The translations under genes and the position numbers were made by a program. Positions 18,207 through 29,500 of a stretch of 64,000 nucleotides of DNA are shown one piece after another. This DNA is from Elysia chlorotica (lineage: Eukaryota; Mollusca; Gastropoda; Plakobranchidae). The notes beneath the pieces were generated by a model. The model was not told the origin of the DNA. It ran no database searches and was given only the letters and a program-made list of their open reading frames with translations. The first letter of the stretch is position 1, and each line of letters starts with the position of its first letter. Location: positions 16,229-80,228 of the forward strand of contig RQTK01000704.1 in the NCBI GenBank assembly GCA_003991915.1. Direction: 5' to 3'.

Positions 18207-20780
18207 GTGAAGCTATTAAATAAAAAGTTTTTAAAATTAAAAGACAGAAGGCGGAAAATTCAAGTGGACAAGAAAGCCCCTCCGGACGCTATTGTTATTT
18301 TTAATAATGAACTATTTGCTGAGGACCTTGTTCTTTCCAATTTTTCCATAACAACTTCTAAACCAACTTCTGTGGATGCTCGGCCAGTGCCAGCAAAACG
18401 TGATACTTACTGTGATACAGCCCATTTTAACAAATTAAAAGAAGATTTAAAAGATTGCAAATCAAGAGAAAAAGTTTTAGAGGATATTGTTAAAGAACTT
18501 ACAGAACATAAATGTAAACTTGAAAACGAGCTTGAGGCAGCTGTGAAAGATGTTAATGCCCTTAAATCTAAATTAGAAGAAACAGTTGCTAACATTAATC
18601 AATCTGGATCTTTAGTGAAAAGAAAGCATGCTCGCAAGATTCGATTTTTAGAACAGCAGCATTTAAAAGATATAACAGATCTCCAATCTTTAAATAATAA
18701 ACTTTCTAAAAGTGTTGAGAAGTTGAAAAAAGAATTGAAAGAAAAAGATAAAGAGTGTGGTCATTTGAAAAGTCAGATATTTTTTAATGTCAATGATAAC
18801 ATTGTTGATGTTAAGGAGGGTGAAAACAATGCCTATAGTGCACCTGTTCGTGAGACTGTGATTGCTTTGATGAGTGTAACTGGAGTATCTGCTGAGAATG
18901 TCAGTAAAGTAATTTCAATTGTTTCTAATCATATGTTTAACCACTGTTTTGATAATATTCCAAGCGCTCAATGTGCTACATGTACTAATATGCTTAACGA
19001 GGGATTTGTGTTAAGCAACATTCAAGTTGTTGAGAGTGCATTAGCAGCTGAAAACATAGCTCTTCATAGTGATGGTACGTCTCGAGACGGCAAAAAAATT
19101 GTAGGTCACCAGCTATCTGTTGATGATGGAAGTGTCTTTTATTTAGGTTTTGCTCCTGTTGCATCAGAAGATGCCCAAACCCTTCTGGAATTGTCTATTG
19201 ATTGTTTGAATAAATTATGACTGTTATTGTTACAACAGTTTTGACGGTGCATCTGATGTTTTTAAACAAATTTTACCTAAGATCACCAGTCTCATGACAG
19301 ACAGAGCAGCTGCTATGAAATTATTTGACAAAAAGTTTCAAGACTTTGTTGTATCAGAAATTGGCAAAAAGATAAATGTTCATTTTTTAAACTGCAATGC
19401 CCAATTTTTACTTGGCTTAAGCACTCACTGTGAGAAGGCATTATCTGAGGTAGAGGAAAAGTATGTTGGGGAGATGGGAGAACTTTTGGGTAGGGATGGG
19501 GACACTCAATTTTTGAATTTTCAGAAGGAAAAATCAGCAACTGTGCGATTGATTAGAATGGCATGTGAAGTATTAGGGAGGTGATAAAAAAAATGGTTGT
19601 AGAGAACAGTGGCTAGCTTTTTGCGATTGCTCTAAAATTCCAAGCTTTAATGGTAACAGATTTAATTGCTTTTTTGAGGCAGCTGCTACTCTTATATTTC
19701 ATTTTCAGAAGTTGAAACTTTTTTTTACCTCTGGCATTTTGCATGAGAACCCCAACCGCAAGATTCAGAGTGTATCTTTAGACTTGCTTGACAAATCATT
19801 AATGACATTTGTTTGCTGCCTTGCTTTTGTATTTTTAAAGATAACAGGACCATATTGGTCACTGGTTAAAAGTAGATTTGTTGTATATTGTGATTTTTAC
19901 AAGTATGTCAATACCTTAGAGTCTTATCTTGAAAAGTGGACAAATGATCCATCTGAGCTTTTAAATATCAATTTTAAATCTATTTTTTCAGATTTGTCTT
20001 ACTCTTCCTGTTTTTATGACGCTGTTCATTCGTTTTCTGAGGAACACTGTGATCAGTCCCTCATGAAAGAAATTCTTAAAACCCTCTGTAGAGAATGTTT
20101 GGTTGTCACTAAAAGACAGTTGTCAGATTTTTTGGTAGATAGTAGCACTAATGCTGTTGGAAAGTTTTTTGAGCGTGATGATCTCACAAGATCCCAGCTC
20201 CAACATTGTCCTTTAAACAACCTCATCGGCGAGAGTGCCTTTGGGGATTTTGATTATGATGTTGGGAAACGCAGAAATGCAAGTCTGCATAATAGGTCTG
20301 CTGTGCACTGTATTAAACGGAATAAAACTGTTAATTTTGTTGCAAAAAAAATCACCATTAATGAAAAGAAAATTGTTTGCTATTGCAAGGCGCACTGGTC
20401 CTATCTTAAAAAAAAAACAAAGTAAAGAATCTGAAGAGCTTGTAAACCAGAAAAGGTGGGAGAAGTTTCTAGAGAATCAACAGAGAAAGATAGAAAAAGA
20501 CATCGGTCAAATTGAAAAAAATGCAGAGATATTAGAAGCTGTACAAAAACATGGCGGACCTTGCCAGTCAGTTCAAGATTTAGATGATCTCATGGAAAGA
20601 AGCAAACCATTAAGTTCTAAAGCATTGTCTGACATTCTAAAAGCTGAAATAAGATACCAGAAATTGTTAGGTAGAAAAATCAAATTTGGAACAGCGCCTT
20701 TCATGTTTGATGCTCTTAAGGCTGTCTTAGATGGTGTTTGTGGTGAGCCAGCGCAAAAAAAAGCGCAAAATGTAATCTGA
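18207..20780 (+). pseudogene. Coiled-coil transposase-like element (SDGT type), nearly intact
   Basis: The first frame (18207-19220) has a strong coiled coil at about residues 75-200 (repeated E/K/L heptads). It is followed by ENIALHSDGTSRDGKKIVGH, with an acidic SDGT motif, and GFAPVASEDAQTLLEL. The second frame gives MTDRAAAMKLFDKKF and NCNAQFLLGLSTHCEKAL. The third (19680-20425) gives FLKITGPYWSLV and ESYLEKWTNDPSELL, and the fourth (20410-20780) is a lysine-rich tail. Only three single-base breaks (about 19212, 19582 and 20410, the last in a run of A) separate them. This layout resembles a family of uncharacterised transposase-like proteins common in cnidarians and molluscs. The superfamily is not assigned. 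Its codon use is AT-rich, unlike GOLGA3. Confidence 0.6.
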
Positions 20781-20808
20781 TGTATTTTTTAATCACTGAC
20801 ATGAACGA

Positions 20809-21190
20809 GGTGTTGTATTAATGTTTTAATGAGTAATGTAACCAACATTCTAACCTAAGGATTTGTTGGGGGGGCTGGTTTTGGTAATTTTTAAAGATTT
20901 AAAGATTTTTCAGTTTTGAAAAAATTGAATTTTAGCCCTTTTTAAAAAAAAAGAATACTCCTTCTCTTAACATTTCACTAGACCAACAGTTTTTGGAATT
21001 TTAACTCCTTGCCATGAAAGTGGTGTTGTATTAATGATTTAATGCATAATGTAACCAACATTCTAACCTAAGGATTTGTTGGGGGGGTGGTTTTGGTAAT
21101 TTTTAAAGATTTAAAGATTTTTCACAGCTTTGAAAAAATTGAATTATTTTTAGCCTTTTTAAAATAATTCTCCTTCTCTTAAGTATGACT
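20809..21190 (+). repeat. Two tandem copies of a 213-bp unit
   Basis: ggtgttgtatta occurs at 20809 and again at 21022, and the following about 170 bp are nearly the same in both. The pair lies just after the coiled-coil element and may be part of its 3' region. Confidence 0.85.
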
Positions 21191-22518
21191 TTCACTATTA
21201 TTATTTCAGCTTGATTGAAAAGAGATTTGCTTTGTGGTTAATTTGATGTATATTTGAAAACTTATTCAATTACTTGATTTTTAATGATTTTTTAAAACTA
21301 ATCGATTTTGTACATTTTTGAAAATATTGCGTTTTAGGGTCTATTTCAGTATGCTTTTACTCTTAAATATAAATTTTCTTCCTCTATGATTCAAAAGAGC
21401 TTTAATTTGTGATTATTTTGACGTTTATTTGAAATATGTAGTCCTATTGGTTGATTTTATACAATTTTTAAAAAATTTGTAAAATTGTATTTTTTTATCT
21501 CCCTTGTAGAATTACGCAAATAATGACGTTGAGCCATGTTTGGTTATCGAAATAAACCACTATTTATTGTTTGAGAGCTCTGAAAAAAATTGAGTGTTTT
21601 GTCGATTTCTGATTTCTATGTACTCAAAAAGTGGTAAAGTTGTTAAACAAATATTTTTTGAGTTATCGATCGCCAAAGTTGGCGTTCGGTGCTGATTTTG
21701 CGATGCCGAAAAAGGGACGCAAAATAGCAGATTTCAAACGGTCATAACTTCTATAATTATTGATGGATTTTCAAAATTCTTTTTGCACAGTTCTTAGATT
21801 TCCAAGCTCTATTGAATGGAATTAAGCTTAGAGCTCTTTCTTTAAAATGAAATTTTGGTTTGGGGTACCTAATAATATGCACCAAAAAACTTAAAGAAAA
21901 ATGTACATAATAATAAGTTGATATATAAAAAATTCTCACCCTTTAACCAAAACGTTGACAGTTTCTAAATCCTATACTTATCTAAAACTAAGGCTGTCAG
22001 GGGCTGTGTACAGATCTGTAGAAAGCAAGAGGGTGAAGATAAACAATTTTTTCTTTTGCCATTGTAGACTCCCCACTTCTGATAGTCAACAGGCAGGGAA
22101 CTCAAAGAATTTGACATGGACATGTGAACAGCTGTTTGCTCTAGCCTGAGAATAATACTTCATAGGAGTGGCTGCAATTGTTATGTCACTGAGGAGAAGT
22201 GTGGGTTGACCATTCACGCAAGGTGCCCATCATACAAGTCCTTGTTAAAGCCCTATCTCTCTCTCTCTCAACTCAGGCAACATATAAAAGTACAAGTTGA
22301 GATAACTATTCTTTACGGACTGAGCTCTTGCTTGCAGATCCCCAGGTTCATTTTCTTCTCTTCCCATAACTCGCTTTTCTTTTCTTAGGCAAAAACCACT
22401 GTATATCAAAAGTATTCAAACAAAATATCTTGAATTTAAGATTAGAAAAGCAGTGTGTGTCAAGATATTTGAATCAGTCTTGTTTTTAAGGACTCTATGA
22501 ATGTTTGTTTTTTCACAG
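21191..22518. other. Probable RANBP1 intron sequence, no gene seen
   Basis: AT-rich sequence with no recognisable coding exon. It leads into the RANBP1 acceptor at 22517-22518. Part of it may be the 3' end of the preceding element. Confidence 0.5.
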
Positions 22519-22599
22519 ATGCTCAAAAATTCAAGTCAGTGTTCGATAATTCAGCTACGGTTATGAAAGAACTCCTCGAAATCAAAGGCAAGAGTGCCG
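22519..22599 (+). CDS. RANBP1: RANBP1 penultimate coding exon
   Basis: 81 nt, phase 1 in and out. Acceptor tttttcacag ends at 22518, and donor GTAAGT begins at 22600. It encodes the end of the Ran-binding domain and a helix (TVMKELLEIKGKSA). Confidence 0.8.
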
Positions 22600-23656
22600 G
22601 TAAGTAGATTTGTGTCTCAATAATTCAATAGTTTGAGCATGTATTTGAAGAAAATGAAAAGTAAAGATAAATGTTCACTTACTGCCTTGTCTCTAAAGGT
22701 TTAATTAATTTTGTAACTGTAAAACAGTGTAAGCCCATGTTGTCTCTGGTTTAGCATGTCAAGTGCCATGCCCCTCCACACTTCCCAATCCTTCCCTGTT
22801 TTCAGTGCCATTGTTACTTTCTACTGTTTTGTTCGTCCGTCCATTATTTTTTCTTTTTGTTTTCTCCTGTTTCTCTTCAATCATCCGGTTGTAAGATGCT
22901 TCAGACTTTCTCTTCTCATCACATGTCCCTGTCGTAAGATGCCTCAGTTTTTCTACTCTGTGTCCCAAAGAAAATTGCTTGGCGTTTATGAATTGTATAA
23001 AAATAAATGACCTTGTGTTAGCTTCCTGCATAACTTTTTCATTCGAAAGCTTTCTGTCCACAAGATTCTAAGCTTTCTTTTAAGGAAACACTCTTCAGCT
23101 GCCTCAGGTTTCCTATGTGTTTGTTTTGAGATTGTCAACGCCTCTTATCACATAAGTACATGTATAGCATAATAGCATTGAAAGTCTGCATATAAGTGCC
23201 TTGCTTCCATTTTATTTTTTCGTGCTATCTCCATGAACAATGTCGAACAATTGTTGCAAGTCTTCACTTATTTTCTTTAGTAAGTTAAGTTTCATAGGAA
23301 TATCTGTTATTTATGTCGAGTCCTATTTAAGTTGAATTTCTGCAAATCCTTATAATAAGATATGCATGCTCTAATGTTAAAATTAAAACCTTGGACCCTC
23401 ATATGTTGACATTTCAGTAATGCACTGTATTAGGTTCATAGTATAGTTTTTTTAATGTTTCTAATACAAATCTGTTCCCGGCCAAGATGTTGACGAGGCC
23501 AACAAGTCAAAGGAACAGAGCTCAGATGAAAGCCAGCAGGATGCGTCTATAGCATCGACAGCTGGCGATAAATCAACTGACGGCCTCTCGGAAAAACTGG
23601 AGGACCTTAAAGTGTCTGGCACTGAGTCGAAGGAGGAGCCCCCTGCTGAAAAATGA
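22519..23656 (+). CDS. RANBP1: Ran-binding protein 1 (RanBP1), C-terminal two coding exons
   Basis: Two exons (22519-22599 and 23487-23656) join in phase 1 to encode the C-terminal about 84 residues. The first begins AQKFKSVFDNS, matching the end of the Ran-binding domain of RanBP1 (AQKFK...F). The last contains GLSEKLEDLKV, which aligns with the leucine-rich nuclear export signal of vertebrate RanBP1, followed by an acidic/lysine tail and a stop at 23654-23656. RanBP1 is a cytoplasmic Ran-GTP-binding cofactor of RanGAP that helps release Ran-GTP from export complexes. The exons coding for most of the Ran-binding domain were not found in the window and probably lie upstream of base 1. The gene converges with GOLGA3. 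Confidence 0.8.
23487..23656 (+). CDS. RANBP1: RANBP1 last coding exon
   Basis: 170 nt from the acceptor cggccaag (ends 23486) to the TGA stop. It encodes a Ser/Asp/Glu-rich linker, the export-signal-like GLSEKLEDLKV and the tail EEPPAEK. Confidence 0.8.
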
Positions 23657-24455
23657 ATGTTTTTTAGTTGGTGATGATGATCTGTGTATTTTCTACGCCA
23701 AGGCCATGCATGTCATCTTACAATTAAGTGACGGATAGCTCAGTATATTCTATGGGGGTTATTAGGGATCAAAATTTCAAAGTCAAGTTGGTTGTTACTC
23801 CAAAGATCTACTGAAGATCTTTATTTTTTTATATATTTTCTATTCTATTAAATTGGTTTTATTTTATTTTTTTTAATGGTATACAATCTAAGATTTTTCC
23901 TGAGGAAAAAATGTAATTAATTTCGATTGTATATTTCATCAAAGATCCACACATTTAGAGCATAAGAAAATTTTAAAGTTTTTCTTTAGTTTTGGTGTGA
24001 TGCATTATTAAAAAATAATTGTACGTTGCTTTTTTTTCTTTTTTTTTTTTTTCAAAGTACTAAACTGAAATAGATCACTTAAGCTAGCTTCTCAGTATTG
24101 GGCCATATTTAAGTAATTTCTTTTCTGCTCATAAGTATGAAAAGTCTAAAGCTATCTGAGGCGCAAATAATTTTGAGCTAGAATGCAATACATAATATGT
24201 AGATTATTCTTGTGTCATGAAATATCTCTAGGCTTGCAATAGTTTTATATTTTTATCTTCAAGGACTAAAACTATTTGAGTTTGTAAATGTGGCTGGCTC
24301 ACCCTAGCTACCTCACCAACTCATGAATGATTTATTGGTTGCCCATGTCAATTAGAGCCCTCAGAGTCAATGATTATTTATACTGGGCTCTTTGTAAATA
24401 GATATTTGTACAAAACAATTCTGTTGGAAAATAAAGAATATAAAAAAAGTATTAT
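23657..24455 (+). other. RANBP1: RANBP1 3' UTR
   Basis: AT-rich sequence from the stop codon to just beyond the AATAAA signal. No open frame of note. Confidence 0.6.
24430..24435 (+). promoter_or_regulatory. RANBP1: RANBP1 polyadenylation signal
   Basis: Canonical AATAAA about 775 bp after the RANBP1 stop, the first clear signal on this strand. Confidence 0.6.
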
Positions 24456-25801
24456 TATTTTTATATACTTTTTGAAGTTTTGTCTGTGTTTGTGCACACA
24501 ATAATACCTTTAGTCATTGCGAAACAGATTTTATGTGTTTCTGCCCTTTTTTTCTCATCGTGGAGGGTTTAAAAAAACTGGTTTTGTTTTTCTAATGAAC
24601 GATAACCTGTTGATAATACAATACTTCCAATAATTAGATACACTGTGCATACCTGATAATTGGACATTGCAGAGACCAGAACTTGCATGTCGAATTAGAA
24701 GATAAAAGTATTTTTTAATAGAGTACCAATGCTGGAGTGGCTTGACTGTGGATCTCGATAGGAATCTACACAGAGGTGTTCTTTGTACATCATGCATTGG
24801 TTTGTGTAACCCGCACAAAGTTTATTAATTTTTGCAGTTATCAATTAGTTCAACCACAGGCACAACCGTCAACCACCTGCTTTTTTTTTTTTATTTGTGA
24901 TCATTAATTTTAATGCCATTTTGGGTTGGAAACATGTCGAATTAAAAGAAATGAAGTAAATCGTCTAATTAAGCAATGATACAAGAAGCAATTAAAAAAG
25001 ATTTATCCATGACTTTCAAGTATGTCCAATTTAAGGCCATTTTGAAATTCCAACATTTGCAAAAATTTGTTCTTAGTGTGGCAACATGATAAATAAACCT
25101 TTTAGTTTACATCGTAGCTGTGTAAATCCAGGGGCCTTTATTGTTTGTTAAATTTTCATATACTGCTACTAATACTAGTACTAACCAAAGTTTTGGGTTT
25201 GTTTTTTTTTTATATACCAAATAAATATATGTCTGCTCTGAAAAGTCACTTGACTATGTATATGTATGGCAATCAAATTGAAACCATGCTTAACCATTGG
25301 TCATTTCTGACCCCTTTCTAGTTCAATTTAAATAAATTAGGGGTGATTTTATTTTTAACATTCCACTTTTTAAGTCAAGGAGGGAAAAAATGTAAGTCTT
25401 TTTGGTTTTTGTTTTATATTCCGTAAAAATTAGGAAATTTGCAATTTTTTTCCGGACGAGGACAAAATTTGCAGCCGCAAAAAACTGCGGGGACAGACTC
25501 CATTCCTTTCTAGATCTAAGGTCAGTTAAAATACTGCAGTAGATTACGCTTTTCTCAGATGTAAGCACCCATACAGTTCAGGCCTTATATTGAAGTTCCT
25601 TAAAAAAAAAAACTGCCATATTGTAGTCTCCTTCAGATCTGTGTATACAAAAATATACTTTAATATTTTTTATATTTTTACGGTTTAAACATTGTAGTTA
25701 AAATAAAATCATTGGCCATATCGCTACCTCCACATGTACATGCAATCAACAGTGCACGATAATTTAATATGTTTGACAGTTGACACATCTGAGGCATCCC
25801 C
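24456..25801. other. Intergenic sequence, no gene seen
   Basis: AT-rich with homopolymer runs. Around 25425-25510 is an imperfect second copy of the GC-containing block seen at 5480-5600 (aaaatttgc, GCcGCAAAAAA), suggesting a dispersed repeat remnant. Confidence 0.5.
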
Positions 25802-25804
25802 TAA

Positions 25805-26570
25805 GGGTGGAAACTGGGGGTTGCACCTTCCCTACAAATCGGCGACATCAAACTGCACGAAAAAAAGGGCGAGCTGGTAGAAACAGAGTGATGGTCACAC
25901 CTTCCCTCCAAACGTCAGAGTGACAAAATCATGTGACGAGAAAAATTCCCAGTGTGTGTTATTATTGCCTAGAATTAAGTAGAAGCATAGGAGATGGATG
26001 TGAATGAAGAAATACTTCAATGGATGATACTAAAATGGCTGCACTCAAAAACAAAAAATAGACGACGCTGTGTCCATCAAATAAATCAATGCCGTAATCA
26101 ATACGGTGAATACCATCATCTGATGAAAGAAATACATGTACTCGCAGATGAGGAAAAATGTTTGCAGTACACTAGAAGAATGAAACCAGCCACATCGAAT
26201 AAAAACTTTTTTATGAAATTGTTTATTATGCCTTTTTTCAGCATCTGAACGCGCAGACTTTGTTAATTTTAGATCGCTGATTACGAATCTGTTTTCAGAT
26301 TTTCGCTACGATTACTAGTTACTGATCTATCTCCAGCTCAAAATACGGGCCTTCTTCATTTCTGGTCAACTTTCAGGCGCCCACACACCTTTTGATGCCA
26401 GATCTAAGCGCAGCGCCTAGATCTAGCACCATGAGGCAAGGCGACAAAAGAGGCAGCCTTTTTTTAGGCGTCTACTCTGTTTACTGTAACACTTTTCATA
26501 TGAAATAAATTCTCGCTGCAAAAAATGGAAGCTTGGGCGAGATGGTGCGACATCCACTGTGTTTCCACGT
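25805..26570 (+). mobile_element. Small PIF/Harbinger-like element, internally deleted
   Basis: The ends form a 10-bp imperfect inverted repeat (GGGTGGAAAC at 25805, GTTTCCACGT ending at 26570) with longer subterminal similarity through a GCACC/GGTGC block. Identical TAA triplets flank it at 25802-25804 and 26571-26573, the target duplication size used by Harbinger elements. Inside, 25994-26248 encodes the start of a HARBI1-like transposase. Only about 84 codons survive, so it is non-autonomous. Confidence 0.6.
25994..26248 (+). pseudogene. Harbinger transposase N-terminal fragment
   Basis: The frame contains RRCVHQINQCRNQYGEYHHL and LADEEKCLQYTRRMKPATS. This matches the start of HARBI1-like nucleases (VHPIN..R..GEYH.L..EL..DEE.F..Y.RM). 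The catalytic DDE region is missing. Confidence 0.6.
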
Positions 26571-26573
26571 TAA

Positions 26574-29500
26574 GACTACCTTTGATTCTCATAAACTACA
26601 GTAGCTTCACTTGACTCACTGTTCAATATGAACTTGAGATAAAATAAGTATGAGGCTGTCTGTCAATTTTTGCTGCTGAGATCAAATTCAGCTGTCATGC
26701 ACAAAATGATAATAAATATAAAAAAAAGTCCAACAAAAAGGATTAAATTATAATTAAATTAAACCTTTTTTTTATTGGTGAATTCATAAAATCCCTCTGT
26801 GAGTGTGACACACACACAAAAATAAGATGTATTTTCATAATGCAGTATCTGAGAATCAATTCCACATATGTATTACATAATTAAGTTTTGCCATACAGGC
26901 TAATATAAACTGAGAAAAATAAAATGCTGTGTGTGTGCTGAGCCTAAAAAAATGAAATCCTGATAAATTAAAAAATCGTGTATGTGCATGTAATTGGAGG
27001 CTTCTCATTCATTAAGTTCTATCTGCAGACCCAGTCATACAAAAATGTTCAGTCTTCACTTTTGTTTCCTAGTATCACTTCAGTCTCTCTCTCTCACCCA
27101 GATAAGCATTCTGTTACAAGCAAATTGCCTAGTATGCATAATTATTACTATTAATATTATGTATTTAACTTTTTAAACACGAGCGGCCGCAGTTTGTGGC
27201 CGGTAAAATAACAAAATACGACGGAAAACGGAAAAAATACCCTTTCCATTTATAGATCCTAAAATCCTAATTCAAAACATGCCATAGGCATGAGGGCTTA
27301 AAAGAGTTAAACCATTGTCAGTTTTTCAAAATAGCAAAGGCTAATTTCCAATAATACACACATTAACAGCAACATTTCAAATTTCATGGGCATGTCCAGG
27401 AATATTTCATAATCAAAATAGGCAAATCAGTGTTAGGGAAGGAATTTTTAGGGGCATGGTTTTAGTCAAGGATTTTGTTCAAGAATAATAAACTCAAGAT
27501 AAAAAAAAAACAACTTTGCACACGAATGTGTTCCTCAATGGAATTGGGAACTGCCACTTTCAAAATCTTACACTTATTCTGAAAAGTGTAAAAAACGTAC
27601 ATGTTATCTCATTTTTATAGCTATGCTAGTTACAATAACGAATAAGTGGCTTTGATTGCCTCAGGGAAAAACAATGCATTTTTTTCATAGAGCCAGTTAC
27701 AATTTTATCCCTGTTCCGAAGTTTAATTTTTACAGTTAAAATGTCTTTCTTGTCGCCAAGTCAGAAACAGTCATACCTATATTGAATCATTTTGTGGGAA
27801 GTCTATTAGGCAAATTATACATTATTAATTACTATTGTGGCTACACCATAGTATTGTTCCAATATCAATCACTTTCAGTGTGATTAGACTTCAAAACGAG
27901 TTGTTTTGCAACCTTAGCGCACTTGGAACATTTACATAGCACTTTGTAACTGAAGCCTCTGACAAAGTATAAAAATTATATCTATATCTATATATATATA
28001 TATATCATGCCTTTCCAGTTCCTCCCTCTAACCATGCACCAACTTAAGCCACACAAGAGTTTAGAGTTTCAAACAAGACGTGCAGCTTTGTTTGGTTCTC
28101 CCGACTAAAAATCATATGCATTGAGCAATTAGAACCAGGTAGGCCTATAGAACTCGTTAAAATAATTTAGCGGCTTATTTTTTTTTAGAAGAAATACCCT
28201 TTTCAAATGTCCCTCCTGCCGAAGTCACACTATGTGGGGTGCCTAGCACATGGAGGAGAGAACTATAGACCATCGGCAGATGCAAAGAAACACATTGAAG
28301 GAATAACAAATAATAAATAAAATGTCAATTCACAGTGCATATACATGTAATATTAGATCATTATTATTGCATAAATTTGAATAAGTATTGTATGTCATAA
28401 TAAATAAAAATGACTGCCCTTATGGCACAGAAATGCGATGTAAAATTTTTCCTGTATACATTAAAAAGAGTTTCAATAATTGTTAAAAAACGATCTCAGA
28501 TTAGAACAGCATTGTGTGGTTGAGATTTGTAAAAAAGAAAAAAAAATCATTCACTACAAGAGCTGCTGCTCTTTGAGTTGTAGTGATGGATCATTTAAAA
28601 GCAGACGCTCTGCAGGCTCCAGATGAATCAGAATGTGATTGTAAGCTCTGTAGTCTAATGTTACTTGCGCGACCTATCAACTTAATAGTTTAATACATGT
28701 AGTTTACTTTAATACATATTGTTCGTATATGTGTATGATTACCATTACATTACGTTACATTTATCTGCCTAATCCTGTTCAGCCTCAGTGCGTTTGATGA
28801 AGTTAACGAACATCCAGCCACTACATGGCCCTTCTTCATAAAAACTTCTTTGATTTATAAAGCATGTACTATATGTAGATGTTCTTTCCCTGACATTATC
28901 TCTCCTATAAATATGCATTGAAAAAAATAAATAAAGGCAAGCAGCTTGAATAAAAATAATGTGTTTTCCACTTCAAGTAAAATGAAGTGTTTCATGGTAA
29001 AGATAACATGGAAAAATAAATGTATCCACTAACTAAGGGGCAGTGAAAATAACAGTAAAGGCCAACAGTTGTGTGATCCCCAAACTGGTACAAAAGGATT
29101 CATCTCTGGTAATAAAACAAACCAACATTTTTCTTAAAAAAACAACATACATCAATATATTTACATAAATAACTCATTGTGATAATGAAGATTCTTTGAA
29201 TAAAACTAAAAAAATCTATGATTACAGATTTTAAAATCAATAATGAAAATGACACATGCCAATACTTGTAAATCTATTCACACATGTCTGAAAGCAAACT
29301 ATGTGTTTGCTCTTTAAAAAAGTTTGTGAGGAAAAGAAAATGCATCAATCTGCTAAATGTATACTGGTATTTTGTTAACTATAATAGTATAGTAGTGATA
29401 ATAATAGTCCCAGATTCTCTCTGCTCTCTTGTGCATTGAATGCTTATGCGATAATTGATAAAGCATGTCTATAATGTAAATAAAAAAGTAAAATGAGATT

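Noticed and set aside
22756..23061. Overlapping frames of 84 and 100 codons inside the RANBP1 intron
   Set aside because: They resemble no family, are low in complexity and lie between two well-supported exons.
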